Shown here one piece after another: positions 1 to 6,152 of a stretch of 14,899 bases of DNA (position 1 is the first letter of the stretch; every line of letters begins with the position of its first letter). The notes beneath the pieces are model-generated. The model did not search any database, was not told the origin of the DNA, and worked only from the letters and a program-made list of their open reading frames with translations. The stretch comes from Stenotrophomonas sp. (GTDB lineage Bacteria > Pseudomonadota > Gammaproteobacteria > Xanthomonadales > Xanthomonadaceae): contig DQIG01000252.1 of assembly GCA_003525885.1 (NCBI GenBank), forward strand, positions 1 through 14,899, written 5' to 3'. Both the position numbers and the translations under genes were made by a program.

Positions 1-12
1 GGCCGGCACTAC
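1..12 (-). repeat. Partial GTAG-type REP (SMAG-like) element, cut by window edge
   Basis: Read on the minus strand, bases 12 to 1 are GTAGTGCCGGCC. This is the GTAG head plus the first stem arm expected of the short palindromic SMAG/REP elements found in hundreds of copies in Stenotrophomonas genomes. The loop and second arm (GGCCGGCA-like) would lie left of base 1 and cannot be seen. It sits in the gap upstream of the histidine kinase gene, as intergenic REPs usually do. Twelve bases in a GC-rich genome could match by chance, so confidence is moderate. Confidence 0.5.
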
Positions 13-42
13 CGGGCGCGCGCGTGCCGACCGACTGCGCTT

Positions 43-51
43 TGCTATCCT
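43..51 (+). promoter_or_regulatory. Possible extended -10 promoter for the two-component operon
   Basis: TGCTATCCT at 43-51 fits an extended -10 element (TGnTATnnT) and lies 28 nt before the kinase ATG. No good -35 hexamer is visible at the expected distance, which is tolerated by extended -10 promoters. A GGGAG ribosome binding site follows at 66-70. This is a pattern match only. Confidence 0.35.
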
Positions 52-78
52 TTCCGCCCACGCCCGGGAGCTTCCCCG

Positions 79-1134
79 ATGCCATCGCTGTCGCCCCGCC
101 GCCCGCTGGTGCTGCTGGCCCTGATCGTCGTGATGGCGGCGATCTTCCTGATCGACACCGTCACTGATTACGCCGTTGCGGCTGCCTGTTTCTACGCGGC
201 CGTCATCCTCGCCGCCTCACGCGTACTGAGCGCGCGCGGCCTGATCACCCTGGCCATCGCCTGCATCGCGCTGACCGGGCTGAGCTTCTTCCTGACCCGC
301 TTCGGCACCTACCGCATCGGCCTGGTCAACTCGGTCATCGGCATGCTGGTGATCGGCATCACCACCTACCTTGCCCTGAACATGGAAGCGGCCAAGGCCG
401 CCGTGCAGGAAGCACAGGGCCGCCTGCTGCGGGTGGCGCGCGCTTCCACCGTGGGCGAGCTCACCACCTCCATCGCCCATGAAGTGAACCAGCCGCTGGC
501 CGCCATCGCCAGCAGCGCCGAAGCCTGCCAGCGCTGGCTGGCACAGGACCCGCCAAACGTGGACAAGGCACGGCAGACCGTGGCCCGCATCCTGGCCGAT
601 GCGCACCGCGCCGGCGACGTGATCGCCCGCATCCGCGGCCTGACCCAGGGCGCGGCACCGGAACGACGCGCCTTCGACCTGAACCAGGCGGTGGAGGAAA
701 TGCTGGCGCTGTCGCGCAGCGAGCTGGACCAGCATGGCGTGGCCGTGGCACTGCTGCTGGACACCGACCTGCCGCCGGTACACGCCGACCGCGTGCAGGT
801 GCAGCAGGTGATCGGCAACCTGATTCTCAATGCAGTGGACGCAATGGAAGCCGTACCCGCCGCCGACCGGCGCCTGTCGCTGCTGACCCGGCGTGATGGC
901 CACCGGGTCAGCCTCAGCGTACGTGACCGCGGCATCGGCCTGCCCGCCGATCATCCCGAGCGCGTCTTCGATGCATTCTGGACCACCAAGTCACACGGGC
1001 TCGGGTTGGGCCTCAGCCTGAGCCGCTCGATGATCGAGGCCAACGACGGCCAGATCCGCGCCGAACGACCGACAGGCGGTGGTGCCTGCTTCGTGTTCGA
1101 CCTGCCCATTGCCACGGACCCCCGTCATGCGTAA
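79..1134 (+). CDS. Membrane sensor histidine kinase (FixL-like, HisKA + HATPase_c)
   Basis: Inner-membrane sensor kinase of 351 residues that should autophosphorylate on His and pass the phosphate to the regulator encoded next. Residues 9-100 hold about four hydrophobic segments with very short loops, so there is no large periplasmic sensor and no PAS domain. The input is probably sensed within the membrane or is a membrane state. The HisKA phosphoacceptor motif is IAHEVNQPLAAI with His134. The ATP-binding domain has an N box (NLILNAVDAM, Asn251), a G1 box (DRGIGLP, 283-289), an F box (FDAFWTTK, 297-304) and a G2 box (GLGLGLSLS, 307-315), so all catalytic elements are present. ATG 79 has GGGAG 8 nt upstream. 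The last codons overlap the regulator start by 8 nt. The signal sensed is unknown; FixL homology covers only the kinase core, so an oxygen-sensing role should not be assumed. Confidence 0.93.
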   Translation: MPSLSPRRPLVLLALIVVMAAIFLIDTVTDYAVAAACFYAAVILAASRVLSARGLITLAIACIALTGLSFFLTRFGTYRIGLVNSVIGMLVIGITTYLALNMEAAKAAVQEAQGRLLRVARASTVGELTTSIAHEVNQPLAAIASSAEACQRWLAQDPPNVDKARQTVARILADAHRAGDVIARIRGLTQGAAPERRAFDLNQAVEEMLALSRSELDQHGVAVALLLDTDLPPVHADRVQVQQVIGNLILNAVDAMEAVPAADRRLSLLTRRDGHRVSLSVRDRGIGLPADHPERVFDAFWTTKSHGLGLGLSLSRSMIEANDGQIRAERPTGGGACFVFDLPIATDPRHA

Positions 1135-1768
1135 GCCCCCTGCCCCGGCCGTCGATCCGGCCCCCATCGTCTATGTGGTTGACGACGATCCGTCGGTGCG
1201 CGCGGCACTGGAAGACCTGCTGGCCTCGATGGGCCTGCAGGTGCGGGCCTTCGCGTCCACCCAGGCCTTCCTCGAACACGCGCTGGAAGACGCGCCGGCA
1301 TGCCTGGTGCTGGACGTGCGCATGCCCGGCCAGAGCGGCCTTGAATTCCATCGCACGATGGGCAGCCACGGCCTGCAGCTGCCGGTGGTGTTCATCACCG
1401 GCCACGGCGACATCGCGATGGGCGTCAACGCGATCAAGGACGGTGCCATCGAGTTCCTGACCAAGCCCTTCCGTGACCAGGAGCTGCTCGATGCCATCCA
1501 CAAGGGCATCGAGATCGACCGCCAGCGCCGCCGCGACGGCGATGTGCTGGGCGCGCTGCAGCAGCGCTGGGATTCACTGAACGCGGGTGAGCGCGAAGTG
1601 GTCGACGGCGTGGTGCGCGGCCGCCTCAACAAGCAGATCGCCGGTGACCTCGGCGTCAGCGAGATCACGGTGAAGGTGCGCCGGGCGCAGGTGATGCGCA
1701 AGATGGGCGCGCGCACCCTGGTTGACCTGGTGCGCATGTACGACCGCCTGCAGGCAGGGACGCCATGA
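1127..1768 (+). CDS. FixJ/NarL-type response regulator (REC + LuxR HTH)
   Basis: Cytoplasmic DNA-binding regulator of 213 residues, partner of the upstream kinase. The receiver domain (about 13-130) has the acidic pocket VDDD (Asp19-Asp21), phosphoacceptor Asp63 in LDVRMPG, Thr91 in FITGHGD and Lys113 in TKPF. The C-terminal LuxR-type helix-turn-helix (about 150-207) contains GRLNKQIAGDLGVSEITVKV, the FixJ-subfamily signature. The open frame extends upstream to 1079, but ATG 1127 is chosen because the receiver fold starts shortly after it and because it overlaps the kinase stop (ATGCGTAA, 1127-1134), a usual coupling arrangement. The recognition helix reads VKVRRAQVM where many FixJ relatives have VKVHRARVM, which may shift its DNA preference. 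Target genes cannot be read from the sequence. The adjacent DUF1697 gene is co-transcribed, and autoregulation is possible. Confidence 0.94.
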   Translation: MRKPPAPAVDPAPIVYVVDDDPSVRAALEDLLASMGLQVRAFASTQAFLEHALEDAPACLVLDVRMPGQSGLEFHRTMGSHGLQLPVVFITGHGDIAMGVNAIKDGAIEFLTKPFRDQELLDAIHKGIEIDRQRRRDGDVLGALQQRWDSLNAGEREVVDGVVRGRLNKQIAGDLGVSEITVKVRRAQVMRKMGARTLVDLVRMYDRLQAGTP

Positions 1769-2280
1769 ACGTCCACGTCGCCCTGCTGCGCGCGGTCAAC
1801 GTCGGCGGCACAAGCAAGCTGCCGATGCGCGACCTGGTGGCGATGTGCGAGGACGCAGGCTTCGCCGATGTCCGCACATATATCGCCAGTGGCAACGTGG
1901 TGCTGCGCAGTGCACTCGACGAAGCAGGCGTGCGCCAGGCCCTCGCCCAGCGGCTCACCGCCTATGCCGGCAGGCCGGTGGGCGTACTGGTGCGATCGGC
2001 CAGCGAGATCGCAGGCGTGGTGGCGCGCAATCCGTTTCCGCAGGCGGCCGGCAATCGTGTTGTCGCGCTGTTCCTCGACGACCGCCTGCCCGCCGATCCA
2101 CTGCACGGCGTGACCGGCCGGCGCGATGAACAGCTCGCACTCGGCACGCGCGAGATGTTCATCCACTACGGTGCCGGCATGGCCGACTCGCGCCTGCGTA
2201 TTCCCGGTTCGGCACAGGGCACGGCACGCAATCTCAACACCGTCGCCCGGCTCGCGGCGATGGCTGCGGAACTCCGCTAG
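1765..2280 (+). CDS. DUF1697 family protein
   Basis: Protein of 171 residues with the full DUF1697 pattern: an N-terminal VALLRAVNVGG segment, then TYIASGNVVLRS (about 38-49) and a C-terminal TARNLNTVARLAAMA motif. The length is normal for the family. It has no signal peptide or membrane segment, so it should be cytoplasmic. No biochemical function is established for the family. The ATG overlaps the response-regulator stop (ATGA, 1765-1768), so translation is probably coupled and the gene belongs to the two-component operon. Its TAG stop (2278-2280) overlaps the stop of the convergent DUF3224 gene within one CTAG, leaving no room for a terminator between them. A role linked to the two-component system is inferred from position only. 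Confidence 0.9.
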   Translation: MNVHVALLRAVNVGGTSKLPMRDLVAMCEDAGFADVRTYIASGNVVLRSALDEAGVRQALAQRLTAYAGRPVGVLVRSASEIAGVVARNPFPQAAGNRVVALFLDDRLPADPLHGVTGRRDEQLALGTREMFIHYGAGMADSRLRIPGSAQGTARNLNTVARLAAMAAELR

Positions 2281-2669
2281 GGTTCTTCCGGCAGGCTGTA
2301 GACCAGCCGGTAGTCATGGCGGCCCTCGCTGATGATGATCTCCAGCGTACCGGCCAGGCCCAGCAGGCCGTCGCTGCCGGAATCGGGCACCACCACCACG
2401 CTCAGCGCCGGCGTGCCGCGGGTCATCAACCCATTGTGCTGCAGGGTGAACGCGCCCTGGCGCCCGGCCAGCGTGGCTGCCACCCGCTCCATCGCCACGT
2501 AACCGGCCGAACCCTGCACTGGCGTGCGGAAGGCCAGCATCTGGCCGACGCTGCTGCCCTGCAGGTCGCCGGCGAACGTCTTGTTGATCGACATCACCGC
2601 GATCGGGCCGTCATTGCCACCGATCGGCCGCAGATCCACTTCAAACGTCCCGTGTGCTTCACCCTGCAT
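2277..2669 (-). CDS. DUF3224 family protein
   Basis: Small soluble protein of 130 residues that matches DUF3224 along its whole length: GTFEVDLRP near the N-terminus, then MSINKTFAGDLQGSSVGQML, GSAGYVAMERV, GAFTLQHNGLM and near the end a PDSGSDGLLGLAGTLEI segment. The family is predicted to form a beta-barrel like allene oxide cyclase; its members have no settled function. There is no signal peptide. ATG 2669 is preceded by GGGAGA at 5-nt spacing. It lies 31 nt downstream of the EamA gene on the same strand and is probably co-transcribed with it. Its stop overlaps the convergent DUF1697 stop. Confidence 0.88.
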   Translation of the reverse strand: MQGEAHGTFEVDLRPIGGNDGPIAVMSINKTFAGDLQGSSVGQMLAFRTPVQGSAGYVAMERVAATLAGRQGAFTLQHNGLMTRGTPALSVVVVPDSGSDGLLGLAGTLEIIISEGRHDYRLVYSLPEEP

Positions 2670-2700
2670 CCTGCTCTCCCGTCTGCTCGGTTGAATGCTG

Positions 2701-3135
2701 CTACTTCTTCGTGGCCAGCACGATCACCCCGGCCAGTACCAGGCCGATGCCACTCCACTCCCGCAGGCTGGGCCGCTCGCCCAGCAGAAGATAGGCCAGC
2801 ACGATCACCAGCACCACGCTGAACTTGTCCACCACCGCCACCTTGGCCAGCTCACCGCTCTGCAGCGCGCGGAAGTAGAACAGCCACGAGGCGCCGGTGG
2901 CCAGCGCTGACAAGACCAGGAACAGCTGGGTGCGCCCGGGCAGCAGCAACGGGTTGGACCATTTGCCGGAGACCACCACCAGCGGCAGGATCACCGCCGC
3001 CACCACCAGGGTGCGGATGGCCATGGCCAGATCCGAGTCGACGCCCTTGACGCCGACCTTGGCAAACAGCGCAGTCAGCGCCGCGAACACGGCAGACAGT
3101 CCGGCCCAGATCAACCACTGCGGTACGTTCTGCAC
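2701..3135 (-). CDS. Half-size EamA/DMT-family membrane transporter
   Basis: Inner-membrane protein of 144 residues with about five hydrophobic helices (around 8-25, 38-56, 69-88, 98-117, 126-141) and one EamA repeat. Typical EamA exporters are about 300 residues with two repeats and ten helices. This single-repeat form would have to act as a dimer, as small drug/metabolite transporters do. The segment LAYLLLGERPSLREWSGIGLVLAGV is the conserved EamA ending. The frame stays open to an ATG at 3192, but that adds a polar stretch before the first helix. GTG 3135 is preferred because GAGGG lies 4 nt before it and it places the first helix at the N-terminus. The substrate is unknown. It is followed 31 nt later by the DUF3224 gene. 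Confidence 0.82.
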   Translation of the reverse strand: MQNVPQWLIWAGLSAVFAALTALFAKVGVKGVDSDLAMAIRTLVVAAVILPLVVVSGKWSNPLLLPGRTQLFLVLSALATGASWLFYFRALQSGELAKVAVVDKFSVVLVIVLAYLLLGERPSLREWSGIGLVLAGVIVLATKK

Positions 3136-3139
3136 GAAG

Positions 3140-3144
3140 CCCTC
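3140..3144 (-). promoter_or_regulatory. Ribosome binding site deciding the EamA start
   Basis: On the minus strand, GAGGG lies 4 nt before GTG 3135. No comparable purine stretch precedes the in-frame ATG at 3192. This favours the GTG start and a 144-residue protein. Confidence 0.5.
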
Positions 3145-3201
3145 GCTTGCCGGAACGGATGAGCCTGCGCCAACGCTACTCCACCCTGCCATCGGTGGGG
3201 C

Positions 3202-3229
3202 TTCACCTGCCCATCACCGCCGCTACAAT
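3202..3229 (+). promoter_or_regulatory. Sigma-70-like promoter for the TelA-like operon
   Basis: TTCACC (3202-3207, 4/6 to TTGACA) and TACAAT (3224-3229, 5/6 to TATAAT) are 16 bp apart. A start near 3236 would give a leader of roughly 200 nt before ATG 3439. This is the best -35/-10 pair in the 303-nt gap at 3136-3438. The gap also holds a direct repeat ACCGGGCC (3302-3309 and 3321-3328), an inverted repeat (3381-3406) and a possible small ORF. Confidence 0.5.
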
Positions 3230-3271
3230 GGGTGGGGAATCGCCAGGGGGGCGATCTGCAGGGAATGCGCC

Positions 3272-3424
3272 ATGCGTGAACAGGACACCACCCTCGCCCG
3301 TACCGGGCCCGCTGCCCTTGACCGGGCCATCCTCCCGTGCAGCGCACAGCTGCCGCTCCCCTTCCCCTTCGTTTCGCAGCAACCTGCCCGTTCCGCGCAG
3401 CAGGTTCCTCACCGCTTGCCCTGA
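3272..3424 (+). CDS. Possible small leader ORF (50 aa), doubtful
   Basis: An ATG at 3272 with AGGGA about 7 nt upstream opens a 50-codon frame (beginning MREQDTTLAR, ending QVPHRLP) that stops at 3424, 14 nt before the start of the TelA-like gene. The position, inside the predicted transcript and just upstream of the next ribosome binding site, fits a leader peptide. Against it, the predicted product is rich in Pro, Ala and Gln with no recognisable domain, and the frame may simply be open by chance in GC-rich DNA. I do not recognise it. Confidence 0.2.
   Translation: MREQDTTLARTGPAALDRAILPCSAQLPLPFPFVSQQPARSAQQVPHRLP
3381..3406 (+). promoter_or_regulatory. Inverted repeat in the leader of the TelA-like gene
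   Basis: AACCTGC (3381-3387) and GCAGGTT (3400-3406) are perfect 7-bp arms around a 12-nt loop, ending 32 nt before ATG 3439. In RNA this would form a hairpin just upstream of the ribosome binding site (GGAG, 3427-3430). It could be a control element or an operator. No T-run follows, so it is not an ordinary terminator. Confidence 0.35.
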
Positions 3425-3438
3425 CCGGAGCCGTCGAA

Positions 3439-4635
3439 ATGTCCGAGAACACCCTCATTGCCACGCCGGCCGCTACCGCGCCGATCAAGTACCTCGACCG
3501 CGCCATGGCCACGCTGCGCAGCCTGGGCCTGGCCGCCCCCCAGGACAACAACGCACCGGCCATCGCGCTGGTTTCGCAGCTGTCCACCCTCGACCAGGGC
3601 CGCGTGGTGGCCATTGCCCGCGTGCTGCAGCAGTCCGGCCACTTCAATGCCGTGATGCGTGATGAAATCAGCTCGGCCAAGGTGTCCGACCGCTATACCG
3701 AGATCATCCGCGCCTTCGACAGCATCCGTGACGATGCCAGCACCATGGTCGAACAGGTGCGCGACGGCAGGATCGATATGGGCGAGCGCCTGCAGAACCT
3801 GTGGATGAAGGTCACCCGCGGCGACATCCCAAGCCGGTTCGAGAAGATCCGCCGTACGTTCCTGGAGGTGAGCCGCGATTCGGCCGAGCAGCTGCAGCGC
3901 GAGTCGCGCGTACTGGAGATGTACGGCGACTTCCGCCTGTCAATCAAGGATGCCGAGATCCAGGCGCATGAACTGTTGAAGCTGCAGGAGCAGGTGCTGG
4001 CCGACGCCCGCGAGGCGCTGAAGCAGGCGCAGCAGCGCGTGGAGTTGGCCGACCCGGCGGCCGATGCCGCCGACACCGGCCGCCTGGTCATGGCCCGCGA
4101 TGAGGCCCTGCGCAACAACCAGGCCGAGGAGTCACGCTACCAGCTGGCCAAGGACCTGGCCGAGAACCTGCAGGTGAACTACGCCACATCCGAGGCGATC
4201 ATGCTGCGCGTGCACCAGTCGCACGAGGTCAAGCGCCGCGTCAACGAGCGCTCGGTGGTGTTCTTCTCCACCAATGAAACCAGCTTCACCGCCTTGAACC
4301 TGGCGTTCACCACGCAGATGGGACTCCACGAGTCCACGCAGGCGCTCAACGCGATGACCGAGGGCACCTCCAAGGGCCTGGAAGCGGTGGCCAATATCGG
4401 CGACGAGGTGCTGCACGAGGGCCTGAAGGCCGGCTACGGCGCCACCATCGGCGTCGATTCGGTGCGCAAGCTGGTCGATGCGGTGGTCCGCTTCCAGGAA
4501 ACCTCGCTGCAGGAGATCGAGCAGCTGCGTGGCCAGGCCACCCGCGATTCGGCGGAGATCGCCGAGTACGTCGAACAGGGCAAGCAGCGTTTCGCTGCCC
4601 TGCTGCAGGCACCGCCAAGCCCGGAGTCGCGCTGA
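3439..4635 (+). CDS. TelA-like (toxic anion resistance superfamily) helical protein
   Basis: Predicted cytoplasmic protein of 398 residues, almost entirely alpha-helical and charged, with no signal peptide or membrane segment. Its plan resembles TelA/KlaA: an N-terminal segment on helical positions (IKYLDRAMATLRSLGL, 16-31), a central coiled coil (about 130-245) starting with SRFEKIRRTFLEV, and a C-terminal LVDAVVRFQETSLQEIEQLR helix (345-364) like the TelA end. The similarity is judged by eye and is remote, so a tellurite function should not be claimed. ATG 3439 has GGAG 8 nt upstream; the longer upstream frame is Pro/Ala-rich and has no matching site. It is the first gene of a three-gene operon, 13 nt ahead of the DUF6384-like membrane protein. 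A scaffold or membrane-stress role alongside that protein is inference. Confidence 0.8.
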   Translation: MSENTLIATPAATAPIKYLDRAMATLRSLGLAAPQDNNAPAIALVSQLSTLDQGRVVAIARVLQQSGHFNAVMRDEISSAKVSDRYTEIIRAFDSIRDDASTMVEQVRDGRIDMGERLQNLWMKVTRGDIPSRFEKIRRTFLEVSRDSAEQLQRESRVLEMYGDFRLSIKDAEIQAHELLKLQEQVLADAREALKQAQQRVELADPAADAADTGRLVMARDEALRNNQAEESRYQLAKDLAENLQVNYATSEAIMLRVHQSHEVKRRVNERSVVFFSTNETSFTALNLAFTTQMGLHESTQALNAMTEGTSKGLEAVANIGDEVLHEGLKAGYGATIGVDSVRKLVDAVVRFQETSLQEIEQLRGQATRDSAEIAEYVEQGKQRFAALLQAPPSPESR

Positions 4636-4640
4636 GGTGA
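4634..4640 (+). promoter_or_regulatory. Strong ribosome binding site deciding the DUF6384-gene start
   Basis: GAGGTGA (4634-4640) closely matches the anti-Shine-Dalgarno complement and lies 8 nt before ATG 4649. The alternative start GTG 4637 falls inside this site, so the ATG is preferred. The site overlaps the stop codon of the preceding gene (4633-4635), which suggests translational coupling. Confidence 0.7.
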
Positions 4641-4648
4641 GTGCGACG

Positions 4649-6136
4649 ATGGCCCCTGCCGAACTGCAGGATGCGCTGCTGACCATGGATGTGGTCGACC
4701 AGCTGCGTTACCGCAATGCCGAAATGAAGGCGCTGGCCGATAGCGGCCATGACAAGGCAACGCTGAAGCAGCGCCTGCTTGAGCTGTACCGCTCGCAGGG
4801 CATCGAGGTCTCCGACCAGATCCTCGAGGCCGGCATCCAGGCCCAGCGCGAGCAGCGCTACCTCTACACCGCGCCGCGTGGCTGGAAAGCGTGGCTGGCG
4901 CGGCGCTGGATCGACCGCAGCCGGCTGCTGAAGTGGGCGCTGATCGTGGCCCTGGTGCTGGTGATGCTGGGTGTCCTGCTGGTGATGGCGCGCAGCTTCG
5001 GCGCGTTCGTGCACGAGAGCAACGTGCAGAAGAACGTGCAGGTGCTGAACGACAAGGTGGCCGCGCAGCAACAGGAGGCCGCCGCAGCGCGCACCCTTCT
5101 GGCTGGGCGGGAACAAGCCCTGCAGGGGCTGCTGCCTCGTGCCACTGCCAGCGGCGAGCGCCTGCAGCCGCTGACCGAAGGCGCACAGGCCGCGCTGGCC
5201 GAAGCACAGCGGCGCTTTGCCGAGGTTCCCGCCGCGATGGCAGCACTGCCGACCCTGGTGCGCAAGGACAAGCTCACCCGGCTCAGCAGCGGTGGCAGCG
5301 CCACCGGCGAGCAGGCGGCCGCACAGGTGGAGCAGCATCGGCTTGCCGCCGCGCAGCTGCTGGCACAGGCCAGGGACACCCTGCCGCCGCTGACCGAGCG
5401 GGTGAACACTCTCGGCCAGGCCATCGAGGCCAGCGAGCTGCTGGATACCACCAACGCCGCTGCAAAGGCAGCACGCCTCGCGCCGGATGCAGAGCAGGTG
5501 CGCGCACGCGCCTACACCGGCGGCGACGTGGCACTGCGCGCGGGCGACATGGCCGCGGCCAGCCAGGCGGTAGTGATCCTGAAGGACCTGATCGGCAGCG
5601 CCGACAAACTGGCCGCGCTCAACGAGCGGCTGGCCCAGCTCAAGGCCGATGGCCTCGCCACCGGCGTCACCGGCGAAGACCGCAAGCGCTTCGAGCGTGC
5701 GCTGGACCAGGCCGCCCGCCTGATCCGGGTCGAGACGCTGGCTGAAGCCGGGCCGGCCCTGGACGAGGTCAGCCAGCTGGTGGGGCTGCTGTCGCAGACC
5801 CTGGTCTACCGCATCGTCAACCGTGACGATGAACGCACCGGCGTCTGGCGCTACAACGAAAAAGCCAATGGTGGCCGCAACTACTACCTGGTGACCGAAG
5901 CGCTGGACGAGGCCGGCAACGCTGCCGAACTGCCGATCCGCAACGAGGAAACCGGCAAGGAAGAACGGGTCTCGATGTTTGCCGTACGCGTGCCCGAGGC
6001 CACCTACAACCGGGTTGCCGCCGACAAGCAGGACAACGGCATCATCGAAGACGACCAGATCGGCAGCAAGCCGCGCGGCAGCCTGTCGCCGCGGTTCCGC
6101 ATGCCCGCCACCGGTGGCTACATCACCCAATGGTGA
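4649..6136 (+). CDS. Single-pass membrane coiled-coil protein, DUF6384-like
   Basis: Protein of 495 residues in four parts: a charged N-terminal region (1-93) with an APRGWKAWLARRWIDRSR stretch before the membrane, one transmembrane helix (about 94-114, LLKWALIVALVLVMLGVLL), a long Ala/Gln/Leu/Glu-rich region (about 120-380) expected to form helices or coiled coils, and a compact C-terminal domain (385-495) with VYRIVNRDDERTGVWRYNE and a GGYITQW end. I associate this architecture with DUF6384, from memory and unconfirmed. The basic residues before the helix predict the N-terminus inside and the long C-terminal part in the periplasm, although the absence of Cys and of a clear periplasmic fold leaves this open. 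It sits between the TelA-like gene (13-nt gap) and the Ser-rich gene (16-nt gap) and is the likely membrane anchor of a complex of the three. Function unknown. Confidence 0.83.
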   Translation: MAPAELQDALLTMDVVDQLRYRNAEMKALADSGHDKATLKQRLLELYRSQGIEVSDQILEAGIQAQREQRYLYTAPRGWKAWLARRWIDRSRLLKWALIVALVLVMLGVLLVMARSFGAFVHESNVQKNVQVLNDKVAAQQQEAAAARTLLAGREQALQGLLPRATASGERLQPLTEGAQAALAEAQRRFAEVPAAMAALPTLVRKDKLTRLSSGGSATGEQAAAQVEQHRLAAAQLLAQARDTLPPLTERVNTLGQAIEASELLDTTNAAAKAARLAPDAEQVRARAYTGGDVALRAGDMAAASQAVVILKDLIGSADKLAALNERLAQLKADGLATGVTGEDRKRFERALDQAARLIRVETLAEAGPALDEVSQLVGLLSQTLVYRIVNRDDERTGVWRYNEKANGGRNYYLVTEALDEAGNAAELPIRNEETGKEERVSMFAVRVPEATYNRVAADKQDNGIIEDDQIGSKPRGSLSPRFRMPATGGYITQW

Positions 6137-6152
6137 TGGGTAAGGAACTGAC

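Noticed and set aside
79..1134. Oxygen sensing by the kinase because of FixL/FixJ similarity
   Set aside because: There is no PAS or haem-binding domain; the N-terminal part is only membrane helices.
1171..2166. 331-codon minus-strand open frame opposite the response regulator and DUF1697 genes
   Set aside because: It spans two genes with clear families; no motif and Arg/Ser/Thr-rich content.
3181..3198. CCACC...GGTGG inverted repeat beside the TelA-operon promoter
   Set aside because: The arms are only 5 bp in GC-rich DNA; too weak to call an operator.
3439..4635. Calling the first operon gene a tellurite resistance gene
   Set aside because: The TelA resemblance is remote and by eye; no other ter genes are nearby, so a specific phenotype is not supported.
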